From positions 1 through 31,243 of the forward strand of contig JBFXEJ010000074.1 of assembly GCA_050180235.1 (NCBI GenBank): a stretch of 31,243 nt of DNA, in the 5' to 3' direction. The notes under the pieces were generated by a model that had not been told where the DNA came from, made no database searches, and worked only from the letters and a program-made list of their open reading frames with translations. The position numbers and the translations under genes are program-made. Within the stretch, counting starts at the first letter, position 1. Each line of letters begins with the position of its first letter. Below, in pieces: positions 5,491-12,402 of the stretch. Origin of the DNA: JAABRU01 sp050180235 (GTDB lineage Bacteria > Desulfobacterota > Desulfobacteria > Desulfobacterales > Desulfococcaceae).

Positions 5491-6987
5491 CTATTGTTTC
5501 GTTTTCATATGCGGAAACAGAATAACTTCCCGGATGGATGGTGCATCTGTGAGCAGCATGACCAGCCGGTCAATGCCGATGCCCTCGCCTGCGGTGGGGG
5601 GCATTCCGTATTCCAAAGCCTCAATATAATCCTCATCCATATAATGCGCCTCTTTGTCTCCCGCATCCCGGTCTGCCACCTGCTGGAGAAATCTTCCCCG
5701 CTGATCATCCGGATCATTGAGTTCTGAAAATCCGTTCGCTATTTCCCGGCCTGCGATGAACAGCTCAAAACGCTCTGTCAGTTCCGGCTGTGTCTCGCTT
5801 CTCCGGGAAAGTGGGGAAACCTCGACCGGATAACCGGTGATAAACGTGGGCTGAATCAGATGCGGCTCCACCAGAAGATCAAACAGTTTGGTGATAACTT
5901 TGCCCAGTCTTCCGGTTTTGGTGATTTTTAAGCCTTTTTCCTCTGCAAAGTTAAGCAGTTTTTCTTTGTCATTTAGCAGGGAAATATCCACTCCACCGAT
6001 TTCCGCAAGTGCATCAGCCAGAGAAATGCGTTTCCATTTTGAACCCAGATCTATGCTGTTTCCCTGATATGTGATCACAGAGGAACCAAGCACTTCTTCG
6101 GCCACAGTGCGGAACATTTCCTCGCTCAGAGCCATCAAATCGGTATGGGTGGCGTATGCCTGATAAAACTCCAGCATGGTGAATTCAGGATTGTGCTGGG
6201 TGGATACGCCTTCATTACGGAAATTCCGGTTGATTTCAAATACCCGTTCAAATCCGCCCACCACCAGACGCTTGAGATACAGTTCGGGCGCAATGCGCAG
6301 AAACATGTCCATATCCAGGGCATTGTGATGGGTCACAAAGGGTTCGGCCTCTGCTCCTCCGGGAATTGTCTGCATCATGGGCGTTTCCACTTCCAGAAAA
6401 TCCCTTTGCAGCAGAAAATTCCGCACAGCCTGAACAATCCTGCTTCTTTTGACAAAAATGTCCCGGACATCCGGATTCATAATCAGATCCACATAACGCT
6501 GGCGGTAACGTTTTTCCGGATCTTTGAGGCCGTGAAATTTTTCCGGCAGTGGCCGCAGACTTTTGCTGACCAGCCTTATTTCCTTTGCCAGCAGAGTCCA
6601 TTCCCCTGTTTTGGTCTGGAACAGACTGCCTGTCATTCCTATGAAATCACCCACATCCATCTGTCTGAACAGGGCATATGCCTCATTCCCCACTCTGTCG
6701 CTGCGGATATAGGCCTGCATCTGTCCGGTACGGTCTTTGAAACGGATAAAGGTGGATTTGCCAAAGCGGTTAATGGCCATCATGCGGCCCGCAGTGGTGA
6801 AAAACGGCCCGTTTTCCAAGGCGGCATCCGTATGTGCCGGTTCGGAACCCATGCCAGCCGCATGGGTCTGAATGTTACTGACCGTATGGGGAACCGAAAA
6901 ACCGCTGGGAAAGAGATTCACACCGCTTTCCTTCAGTTGGACTGTTTTCTCTCTTCTTTTTTCAATCAGATCGCTTTTTTCTTCCAT
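5491..6987 (-). CDS. lysS: lysyl-tRNA synthetase, class II
   Basis: LysS charges tRNA-Lys with lysine using ATP in the cytoplasm. The 498-residue protein has the normal class II layout. An N-terminal OB-fold anticodon-binding domain comes first (F-x-K-D-R-T-G-Q-M-Q-A-Y-I near residue 84), then motif 1 (F-L-x-x-R-D-F-L-E-V-E-T-P-M-M near 192), motif 2 (N-R-N-F-R-N-E-G-V-S-T-x-H-N-P-E-F near 254), and motif 3 (G-E-G-I-G-I-D-R-L-V-M-L-L-T near 466). The substrate-binding segment near 415, E-I-A-N-G-F-S-E-L-N-D-P, is also present. The leader contains a perfect 8-bp inverted repeat at 7021-7038. No T-box features are apparent. Confidence 0.97.
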   Translation of the reverse strand: MEEKSDLIEKRREKTVQLKESGVNLFPSGFSVPHTVSNIQTHAAGMGSEPAHTDAALENGPFFTTAGRMMAINRFGKSTFIRFKDRTGQMQAYIRSDRVGNEAYALFRQMDVGDFIGMTGSLFQTKTGEWTLLAKEIRLVSKSLRPLPEKFHGLKDPEKRYRQRYVDLIMNPDVRDIFVKRSRIVQAVRNFLLQRDFLEVETPMMQTIPGGAEAEPFVTHHNALDMDMFLRIAPELYLKRLVVGGFERVFEINRNFRNEGVSTQHNPEFTMLEFYQAYATHTDLMALSEEMFRTVAEEVLGSSVITYQGNSIDLGSKWKRISLADALAEIGGVDISLLNDKEKLLNFAEEKGLKITKTGRLGKVITKLFDLLVEPHLIQPTFITGYPVEVSPLSRRSETQPELTERFELFIAGREIANGFSELNDPDDQRGRFLQQVADRDAGDKEAHYMDEDYIEALEYGMPPTAGEGIGIDRLVMLLTDAPSIREVILFPHMKTKQ

Positions 6988-7020
6988 AATGTGTTTGTAC
7001 CTGTCATAATAATTTGGAAA

Positions 7021-7038
7021 TGCACGGATTTCCGTGCA
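7021..7038. repeat. perfect short palindrome in the lysS leader
   Basis: TGCACGGA is followed by TT and the exact inverted copy TCCGTGCA. It lies about 34 bp ahead of the lysS start on the leftward strand. It could be an operator or a small leader hairpin. There is no T-tract beside it. Confidence 0.4.
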
Positions 7039-7214
7039 TGAAGTAAAGGGAATTGGAAACTCTTAAAATATCATGGGTGTCAGATGTCTCAGGTGTCAGG
7101 ATAAGGCGGGAATGACGGAAACGGACAGTTCCTGAAACCTGAACACTGAAACCGGTAAATCAGCAATTCTCAAATCCCCAGGTTGTCAATGTCAAGTTCG
7201 GACGGAGCAGAAAA

Positions 7215-7832
7215 TCACAGCCGCAGAGCCAGGCATATCCCGTCATTCTCCGGCGAGTGAAAGGGCAGATATGTGAACAGATTGACTGACTGCCAGTCCG
7301 GATCCTCTGCGATGGCCCGGTTAAAATTCTCAGCATCCCGGAATCCGGTATTGTCCGCTACCATAAGGCCTCCGCTTTTCAGACAGTTTCTGCACAGAGA
7401 CAGTGCCGGAAAATAGAATTCCTTGTCAATATCCATGAAAATCATATCAAACTGCGCATCTGTGTTTTTCATCATTTCCAGAGCATCCCCTTCCCAGACA
7501 TCTGCGCAGTCAGACAGACCGGCTTTGCTCAGATTGGCCCGTGCCCGTGCAGCCAGTTCAGGGCTGAACTCCGCAGTCACCAGATGCCCGCCAGTTTCCC
7601 GGCAGGCTCCGGCGAGCCATATGGATGAATATCCTGTGGCAGTCCCAATCTCCAGAACCTGTTTTGCCCGGCTTACTCTGACCAGAAGGGAAAGGAGCTG
7701 CCCGACTACCGGCCCGACTATGGGAATCTCCTCCCGGACAGCCTCTGCCTCCAGTTCCATAAGCAGCGCATCTCTTGGCGGAAGAAACTGCCGGAAATAT
7801 CTGTGTGGCTCCTCAATCATAGGACTTGCCAT
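7215..7832 (-). CDS. O-methyltransferase, class I SAM-dependent (family 3)
   Basis: The 205-residue protein belongs to the catechol/caffeoyl-CoA-type O-methyltransferase family. The SAM-binding motif I is V-L-E-I-G-T-A-T-G-Y-S-S-I-W-L-A (about residues 59-74). An acidic residue after the next strand (V-T-A-E-F-S) binds the SAM ribose. The metal/substrate segment D-M-I-F-M-D-I-D-K-E-F-Y (about 133-144) and G-G-L-M-V-A-D-N (near 158) contain the acidic and Asn residues that bind a divalent cation in this family. The ATG at 7832 is preceded on its strand by AAAGGAAAA. The gene lies between cheX and lysS on the same strand, but gaps of 102 and 227 bp argue against tight coupling. The natural substrate cannot be predicted. 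Confidence 0.88.
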   Translation of the reverse strand: MASPMIEEPHRYFRQFLPPRDALLMELEAEAVREEIPIVGPVVGQLLSLLVRVSRAKQVLEIGTATGYSSIWLAGACRETGGHLVTAEFSPELAARARANLSKAGLSDCADVWEGDALEMMKNTDAQFDMIFMDIDKEFYFPALSLCRNCLKSGGLMVADNTGFRDAENFNRAIAEDPDWQSVNLFTYLPFHSPENDGICLALRL

Positions 7833-7934
7833 ATCATTTTCCTTTCTCTGCCTTTGCAGACCGGAAAGCGGGTATAAAATTCAGGTCCCAGGAAACAGAC
7901 TCTGAATTCCGCAGTCAGTGTGCATCAGATTTTT

Positions 7935-8438
7935 TCAGGATTCAAGACATATCTCAATAGTGAAATTTTCATCACTTATTTTGGAAAATTCCCCTTTTTC
8001 TATGCTGAAATCCACAGCGACAATGGGATAGCTGCTGATATGCTTGATTGTGTGGTTTTTGCCGGATATGACGGTCGGAATGGCCGCATCCAGAGAAACC
8101 CCGATCTGTTCGAGTTCCTGTCTGGCCTGTCCGGAGATCATATTCGTGATTTCCCCCACAGCATCCCGGATTTCATCGTTGACCTTTGTCATTTCCTCAC
8201 CAAACATATTGGAGACAATGCCCAGGATCATTTCTTCCGGGAAACTGACTGAAAGGGAGCCGTTATGATCCCCTGTCATACCGATAACGCCGGACACATC
8301 CCCGTTTGCGGTTTCTTTGTTCTTCAGATAGGGATCTGATGCTCCGGCTTCTGTGAAAGCCATTGTTTTCAATACGTTAATCGTTGCATTGATAAACGGG
8401 TCGATCAATTTTACATCTATTTTGTCCTGTACATCCAT
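7935..8438 (-). CDS. cheX: CheY-phosphate phosphatase CheX
   Basis: CheX dephosphorylates CheY~P. The 167-residue protein has the family signature D-A-V-G-E-I-T-N-M-I at 92-101. Glu96 and Asn99 are the expected catalytic pair, at about the same numbers as in the Thermotoga protein. The N-terminal part (P-F-I-N-A-T-I-N-V-L near 14-23) also fits. The frame can start at GTG 8444, but ATG 8438 is preferred because GGGGAGG on the same strand lies 5 nt ahead of it. The gene lies 279 bp beyond a solo cheY on the same strand, forming a small two-gene signalling unit apart from the main locus. A sigma70-like promoter candidate lies upstream at 8636-8665. Confidence 0.9.
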   Translation of the reverse strand: MDVQDKIDVKLIDPFINATINVLKTMAFTEAGASDPYLKNKETANGDVSGVIGMTGDHNGSLSVSFPEEMILGIVSNMFGEEMTKVNDEIRDAVGEITNMISGQARQELEQIGVSLDAAIPTVISGKNHTIKHISSYPIVAVDFSIEKGEFSKISDENFTIEICLES

Positions 8439-8635
8439 TTCCACCTCCCCTTTTGCTGCATCCCGGCAGTTCCGGATTCGGCAGCATGTATAAAAAATAT
8501 CCGCTTATGATTCTTCATCCCTTTGGGGGAACAAAACCCTCACCGGATTTTTCATGGGCTGTTCCGCATACCTTTTTCCCCATGCCCGGACAGTTATAAG
8601 GTCTCTCCGTGACAGAAGCCCGGCCTGAACAGCGG

Positions 8636-8665
8636 ATTAAAATACGTTTCGCCCCGTCTTGTCAA
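8636..8665 (-). promoter_or_regulatory. sigma70-like promoter candidate for cheX
   Basis: Read leftwards, a perfect TTGACA (8660-8665) is followed after 18 bp by TTTAAT (8636-8641), which matches five of six bases of the -10 consensus. It lies about 200 bp ahead of cheX and downstream of the solo cheY, so cheX may be transcribed independently. Confidence 0.45.
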
Positions 8666-8717
8666 GTCCTTACAGCAGGCACAGAAAAAAGAATCACCGC
8701 TCTTTTTCCAAATACAT

Positions 8718-9119
8718 CTAATCCTCTCCTGTTCCATCATCCTGCAGGATGAGAGACAGCTTCTTTCCCAGATCCTTTGCTGTGAAAGGTTTTACAATAA
8801 AACCGGTAACCCCGGCCTTGGTGGCCTCGATGACATTTTCCTTTTTGCCCTCCGCTGTCACCATGACAAAGGGCAGATGGGCAAGCCGTTTATCGGCCCT
8901 TATTTTTTTCAGCAGGGCAATTCCCGTCATATTGGGCATATTCCAGTCACAAATAATCATGTCCACCGTTTCCTTGTTCAGAATGTCCCATGCGGCAGTA
9001 CCGTCATCCGCCTCTATAATATTGTTCAGGTTGAACCGCTTTGTGAGCATTCTCCTGATAATCCCGCGCATAATCGGAAAATCATCCACAATCAGTATGC
9101 AAGTGTCCTTTGCCATCAT
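8718..9119 (-). CDS. cheY: CheY-like single-domain response regulator
   Basis: The 133-residue protein is a lone receiver domain: acidic pair Asp12/Asp13 in I-L-I-V-D-D-F, phosphoacceptor Asp58 in I-I-C-D-W-N-M-P, conserved Thr in F-V-M-V-T-A-E-G, and Lys in F-I-V-K-P-F. There is no output domain, so it should act by binding a partner such as a motility switch or a kinase. GAGGAG is correctly placed ahead of the tandem ATG ATG. Its closest relatives in the window are the receivers at 9982-10407 and 14763-15143, which share the D-W-x-M-P-x-M and M-V-T-A-E blocks. It is probably paired with the cheX downstream. Confidence 0.93.
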   Translation of the reverse strand: MMAKDTCILIVDDFPIMRGIIRRMLTKRFNLNNIIEADDGTAAWDILNKETVDMIICDWNMPNMTGIALLKKIRADKRLAHLPFVMVTAEGKKENVIEATKAGVTGFIVKPFTAKDLGKKLSLILQDDGTGED

Positions 9120-9280
9120 CTGCTCCTCGGAAATATTTTTATTAAAAAAACAAAGTCTTTGTTATTTTCATATGTATTTGATGAAATGAACCGGCAAACC
9201 GGAAACTGCAAAAGCCTTTTTTGTCAAATCCGGTTTTTCTGATACACGGAGACTTCCGGCTGCTTACCCGGAATCTGTTT
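9120..9280. other. intergenic spacer upstream of the solo cheY
   Basis: AT-rich, with no gene. A promoter for the leftward cheY is expected here, but I see no convincing -35/-10 pair. Confidence 0.35.
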
Positions 9281-9420
9281 AAGGCGATTTCCATGAAAAA
9301 ATGTACCATCATTGCAGGGTGGGCACGGCTTTCTGTGCCCGCCGTTTCAGCAGGACGGCGGGCACAAAAAGCCGTGCCCGCCCTGCGAAAAACGGTATAA
9401 TCATTAATGGAAATCACCTA
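9281..9420 (-). repeat. MITE-like repeat, family 3, copy B (inverted)
   Basis: This is the inverted counterpart of the element at 2318-2457: AAGGCGATTTCCAT at the left, ATGGAAATCACCT at the right, and the same nested G/C-rich inverted repeats between them. The sequences are close to identical over about 140 bp, which points to a recent insertion or to gene conversion. Confidence 0.85.
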
Positions 9421-9612
9421 AAAAATAACCGGGAAGAGTAACCTGCCGGATTTTGAAAGGTCTGCGCAACATCAGTTACATAACAGGAGACATGCCCTGC
9501 ATGAGACTCCTGTGCGGCCGTTATAATAAAATTAATCTGATTATGCAACATATACAATATAAGAATTATGCTGCTGACTTTTAATTATTTTAATTTATTA
9601 ATTTATTTTACA
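9421..9612. other. AT-rich spacer without a gene
   Basis: Nothing coding is evident. The stretch 9525-9612 is strongly A/T-rich with runs of TTAATT. Confidence 0.4.
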
Positions 9613-9708
9613 CCGTCATTCCGGAGTAAGCCGGAATCCAGTTTTTTCAATGGTTTATGGATACCGGCTTTCGCAGATATGACGGCGGTGCCTAAGATGA
9701 GTTGTCAA
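9613..9708. repeat. CATTCCGG..CCGGAATCC-type repeat, family 5, copy B
   Basis: ACCGTCATTCCGGAGTAAGC starts the element, followed by CCGGAATCCAGTTTTTTCAA and then the inverted-type block GGATACCGGCTTTCGCAGA. It ends near GATGAGTTGTCA. It parallels the element at 5366-5460, including the ending. Confidence 0.7.
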
Positions 9709-9822
9709 AACTGCCCAAAATTACAGGCAATAAAAAAACGGGCAGTTATGTTTCAACTGCTTAAGGCATTAAATATTATATGAAATCTGAAAAATAAACC
9801 GGCATAAAATCCGGCAGACATG

Positions 9823-9869
9823 TCCGGCGGAACCCTGAGGTTTTCTAAAACTCTGAGGGTTTCGCCGGA
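9823..9869. repeat. long imperfect hairpin between repeats and a leftward cheY
   Basis: TCCGGCGGAACCCTGAGGTT and the inverted AACTCTGAGGGTTTCGCCGG form a stem of about 22 bp with few mismatches around a short loop (CTAA region). It lies 113 bp beyond the stop of the leftward cheY and could act as its terminator, although no clean T-tract follows. Confidence 0.5.
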
Positions 9870-9981
9870 ATCAATGCTGAAATTTTTTTCAGATTTAATA
9901 TTGCAAAGTCACATCCGGAAAAACAGGATATAAAAAAAACGAATCTTGAATCTTTTTTGCAACTCTCTGATTTTACAAAAT

Positions 9982-10407
9982 TCATCCTTTGTCCGGATTG
10001 GAAGCCTCTGTCTGTGTTTTCAGAAAAGGAGGATTCCGGAACATGGACTTCAGGGCATTTTCCAGATCTTCCGTACTGAAAGGTTTTGTGATATAACTTG
10101 TAACACCTTTTTCCGAGGCCTCCAGAACGAACTTTTTTTTGCCTTCGGCTGTAACCATAATAAAAGGCAGATCAGTGTATTTAGGATCTGAGCGGATTTT
10201 TTCGAGCAGATCCACGCCTTTCATGTTCGGCATATGCCAGTCGCATATAACCAGGTCAATTTTCTGCCTGCTGATGATTTCCCATGCTTTTTTACCGTTG
10301 TCCGCCTCTGTGACATTCTCCAGACCTATTCCCTTCAGAATTTTTCTTATAACCCTTCGCATTGTGGAAAAATCATCCACCACCAGTACACAAATATCTT
10401 CGGACAT
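9982..10407 (-). CDS. cheY: CheY-like single-domain response regulator
   Basis: The 141-residue lone receiver has Asp11/Asp12 (V-L-V-V-D-D-F), phosphoacceptor Asp56 (V-I-C-D-W-H-M-P), Thr in I-M-V-T-A-E-G, and Lys in I-T-K-P-F. The N-terminal half (V-V-D-D-F-S-T-M-R-R, I-L-x-G-x-G, E-A-D-N-G) is nearly the same as the CheY at 14763, so the two are recent paralogues. The frame extends further upstream, but ATG 10407 is chosen because AAAGGAG lies 6 nt ahead of it and homology starts there. A short charged tail of about 18 residues follows the receiver. It stands alone, facing away from the main chemotaxis locus. Confidence 0.93.
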   Translation of the reverse strand: MSEDICVLVVDDFSTMRRVIRKILKGIGLENVTEADNGKKAWEIISRQKIDLVICDWHMPNMKGVDLLEKIRSDPKYTDLPFIMVTAEGKKKFVLEASEKGVTSYITKPFSTEDLENALKSMFRNPPFLKTQTEASNPDKG

Positions 10408-10811
10408 GATTTTCTCCTTTTTTAAAATATAATCAATATGATAAACTGCAAAAAACAGATTCGTGAATGAGCATGGCAAAAAAAATATCATTTTTCATGA
10501 AACATCTGTTGTATTGTCAGAATAAAGTATAATAGAATATAAAACAACAGAAAATCTGGCAGGGATAAATCTCCTTTTCCGATATTCCGGAAAAACCTTT
10601 GCGTTCCGTGCCTTTCTGTGTCTGTTTTTGTCTCTGTGTGAAAAAAAAATGCACAGACAGGAGAAATATACTTGAAACTCTGTACAAAAACGCCATATAT
10701 AGTATGTAAGAAAATATCTGTCCCAAAAACCGTCAGGGTTTCAGAATGAAAATCTCTTTCTTAAAATCTGTATCCCTGCTTTGGTTTATTTTGGAACAAA
10801 ATTTTGATTTT
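10408..10811. other. long AT-rich intergenic region
   Basis: No convincing gene. A leftward 69-codon frame (10517-10726) is dominated by Phe, Ile and Tyr from A/T-rich sequence and has no ribosome-binding site. The stretch near 10595-10640, rich in CTTTGCGTT and TGTCTCTGTGTG-like words, resembles degenerate intergenic repeat DNA. A similar patch is at 23020-23060. Confidence 0.4.
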
Positions 10812-10914
10812 AGGTGATTTTCAGGAAAGAATATACCAGAAAAGCAGCAAAAGCTTCCAGCTTCTGCCCTGTGTCTGTGAACTGAACCGGGATATTTATT
10901 TTCATAAATCACCT
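10812..10914 (+). repeat. MITE-like repeat, family 2, copy B
   Basis: The 103-bp element runs from AGGTGATTTTC to AAATCACCT. It matches the element at 4777-4883 in the same orientation, including AAAAGCTTCCAGCTT and TGTGAACTGAACCGGGATAT. It lies ahead of the cheW gene. Confidence 0.8.
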
Positions 10915-11094
10915 TATTGTCCCAATATTTCAGAACCTGTTTTTTTCAGATTTGTTTGTTCAATAATATCAATATGTTTTTTTAACACCGGGAAAAGCAG
11001 GCTTTATACAGAAAATGTATAGAATAAAAAAAGATATGTATCAAAACAGACTTTCAGTCTTTCAGATTTTTTCAAACATTTCAAGGAGGGGAAA
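10915..11094. other. spacer upstream of cheW
   Basis: A promoter for the rightward chemotaxis locus is expected here. The sequence is very A/T-rich and offers several TATA-like words (for example near 11002-11020), but no well-spaced -35/-10 pair stands out. Confidence 0.3.
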
Positions 11095-11625
11095 TTGGCC
11101 AACTCACAGAAAGCAATGGATCAGGCTGTCAAAGCCATAGAAGAAAAAGAGGGGAAATACCTGACATTTACGCTTGCAGACGAGGAATACGGCATCGGCA
11201 TACTGAAAATCAAGGAAATTATCGGTATGATGCCGATTACGGTTGTTCCTCAGACACCGGTATTTGTCAAAGGCGTCATCAACCTGAGAGGCAAGGTCAT
11301 CCCGGTCATAGATCTCCGTCTCAGGTTCGGGATGGAAACCATCGAATACACGGACCGGACATGCATAATTGTCGTTGAAGTCGATGGGGAAACCGGCAAT
11401 ATGATGATTGGCATTGTCGTAGATACTGTGTCTGAAGTGCTGAACATCAGAAAACAGGATATTGAGGATACACCCCGGTTCGGCACCAAACTGGATACAA
11501 ATTACATTCTTGGAATGGCAAAGACAGAAAAAACAGAAAAAACAGAGGGTGATGTCAAGATACTTCTTGATATTGACCGTGTCCTCCGGTCAGAAGAGAT
11601 TGCGATGCTGGAAAAACCGGCATAG
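11095..11625 (+). CDS. cheW: chemotaxis coupling protein CheW
   Basis: CheW links receptors to the CheA kinase in the signalling array. The 176-residue protein is a single CheW domain: Y-L-T-F-T-L-A-D-E-E-Y-G-I-x-I-L-K-I-K-E-I-I-G near residues 22-44, then V-K-G-V-I-N-L-R-G-K-V-I-P-V-I-D-L-R near 59-76, then a G-I-V-V-D-T-V-S-E-V-L segment and an L-D-I-D-R-V-L ending. The start is the TTG at 11095, because AGGAGGGG ends 5 nt before it. The first ATG is seven codons later with poorer spacing. A short T-E-K-T-E-K-T-E repeat (near residues 143-150) is unusual in this fold. It is the first gene of the chemotaxis locus but is separated from the next gene by a MITE. Confidence 0.95.
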   Translation: MANSQKAMDQAVKAIEEKEGKYLTFTLADEEYGIGILKIKEIIGMMPITVVPQTPVFVKGVINLRGKVIPVIDLRLRFGMETIEYTDRTCIIVVEVDGETGNMMIGIVVDTVSEVLNIRKQDIEDTPRFGTKLDTNYILGMAKTEKTEKTEGDVKILLDIDRVLRSEEIAMLEKPA

Positions 11626-11653
11626 TTCCCGTGACCGGCATAACTTTTTTCGA

Positions 11654-11805
11654 TAGTGGGTCAAATCCGTTGATGACGGTCTCCCCTCCCTTGAGGGAGG
11701 GGCAGGGGGAGGGTGAAAACATCAATCTGTTGCAGGATATTATTTTTACCCCTCCCCTGACCCCTCCCGCAGGGGGAGGGGATTTTCAACGGATTTGACC
11801 CACTA
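11654..11805 (-). repeat. MITE-like repeat, family 1, copy C (inverted)
   Basis: The 152-bp element is almost the exact reverse complement of the element at 107-259, with TAGTGGGTCAAATCCGTTGA at both ends in inverted orientation. It lies between cheW and the STAS gene, 28 bp after the cheW stop. Its strong hairpin could reduce read-through from cheW into the rest of the locus. Confidence 0.85.
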
Positions 11806-11905
11806 CCCTTTTTTCCTCTTCAGGTACCGGGCGTTCCGCAGAACGGGAAGCGACAGCCCAATTTGCGGATTAAAGGTCTGCCCCGGATTTATTTTCCGCG
11901 GCTTA

Positions 11906-11933
11906 TTGACAAGTTTCCGCTGTATATTGTAAC
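11906..11933 (+). promoter_or_regulatory. sigma70-like promoter candidate for the STAS-cheA unit
   Basis: TTGACA (11906-11911) is followed by a 16-bp spacer and TGTAAC (11928-11933), four of six matches to the -10 consensus. It lies downstream of the MITE that separates cheW from the rest of the locus, so it could give the downstream genes their own promoter. Confidence 0.35.
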
Positions 11934-12014
11934 CTCAGAAGAATCATTCTTCAGTTTGCCCGTATACAGACGGATTCTGATTCACTCAATCCCTTTTCAG
12001 AAAAAGATTCTCAC

Positions 12015-12045
12015 GGGGCTGGGAAGCAGCCCCGCCTTCTTTTTC
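12015..12045 (+). terminator. intrinsic terminator or attenuator ahead of the STAS gene
   Basis: GGGGCTG (12015-12021) pairs perfectly with CAGCCCC (12027-12033) around a 5-base loop, followed by a pyrimidine stretch ending in five T residues (12040-12044). It lies between the promoter candidate and the STAS gene, so it may be an attenuator, or a terminator for transcripts from cheW. Confidence 0.5.
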
Positions 12046-12062
12046 CGGAAAAGGGGAGAATT

Positions 12063-12389
12063 TTGGAAACAGCAATGCCCGTTATGTTCAAAGTCAGTCA
12101 TCAGCCTCCCTGGGAAATTATACAGGCAGCGGGAAATATGACGGCGGAAACATCCGAAGAACTCATCGGTGTGCTGTCGGACATCATCCGCAGGCAGCAA
12201 GGCAGTATACGGTTTGATATGTCCCATGTCAGGGATATTGATGCGGTTTCTTTGCATATTCTCGTTCTTTTTTTTCAACGGGCAGGCAAAGATCTTCCGT
12301 CTGCGGACTTAGAGATTGTTCATGCAGATGACGATATCCGCAATCTGTTTCTGATGACGCATCTGGATCGCTCCTGCCGAATCATATAA
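12063..12389 (+). CDS. STAS-domain protein of the chemotaxis locus
   Basis: The 108-residue protein is a single STAS (SpoIIAA-like) domain: an N-terminal strand pair, then A-G-N-M-T-A-E-T-S-E-E-L, then I-R-F-D-M-S-H-V-R-D-I-D-A-V-S-L-H-I-L, where the last block is the switch region. The serine normally phosphorylated directly after I-D is Ala here, with a Ser two positions later, so classical SpoIIAA-type control is uncertain. Similar STAS proteins sit beside CheA in several proteobacterial chemosensory operons. TTG 12063 is taken as start because GGGGAG lies 4 nt ahead of it; ATG 12075 is the alternative. The next gene, the degenerate cheA, begins 13 bp later, so the two are probably co-translated partners. 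Confidence 0.8.
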   Translation: METAMPVMFKVSHQPPWEIIQAAGNMTAETSEELIGVLSDIIRRQQGSIRFDMSHVRDIDAVSLHILVLFFQRAGKDLPSADLEIVHADDDIRNLFLMTHLDRSCRII

Positions 12390-12402
12390 ATAAGGACTTC
12401 GA

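Noticed and set aside
6145..7041. 298-codon rightward open frame over lysS
   Set aside because: It lies antisense to a full-length lysyl-tRNA synthetase with all motifs intact, and shows no domain of its own.
6988..7214. T-box leader for lysS
   Set aside because: No specifier loop, antiterminator sequence or terminator could be recognised; only a short perfect palindrome is present at 7021-7038.
10517..10726. 69-codon leftward frame in an AT-rich gap
   Set aside because: Low-complexity Phe/Tyr/Ile composition, no ribosome-binding site and no similarity to a known family.
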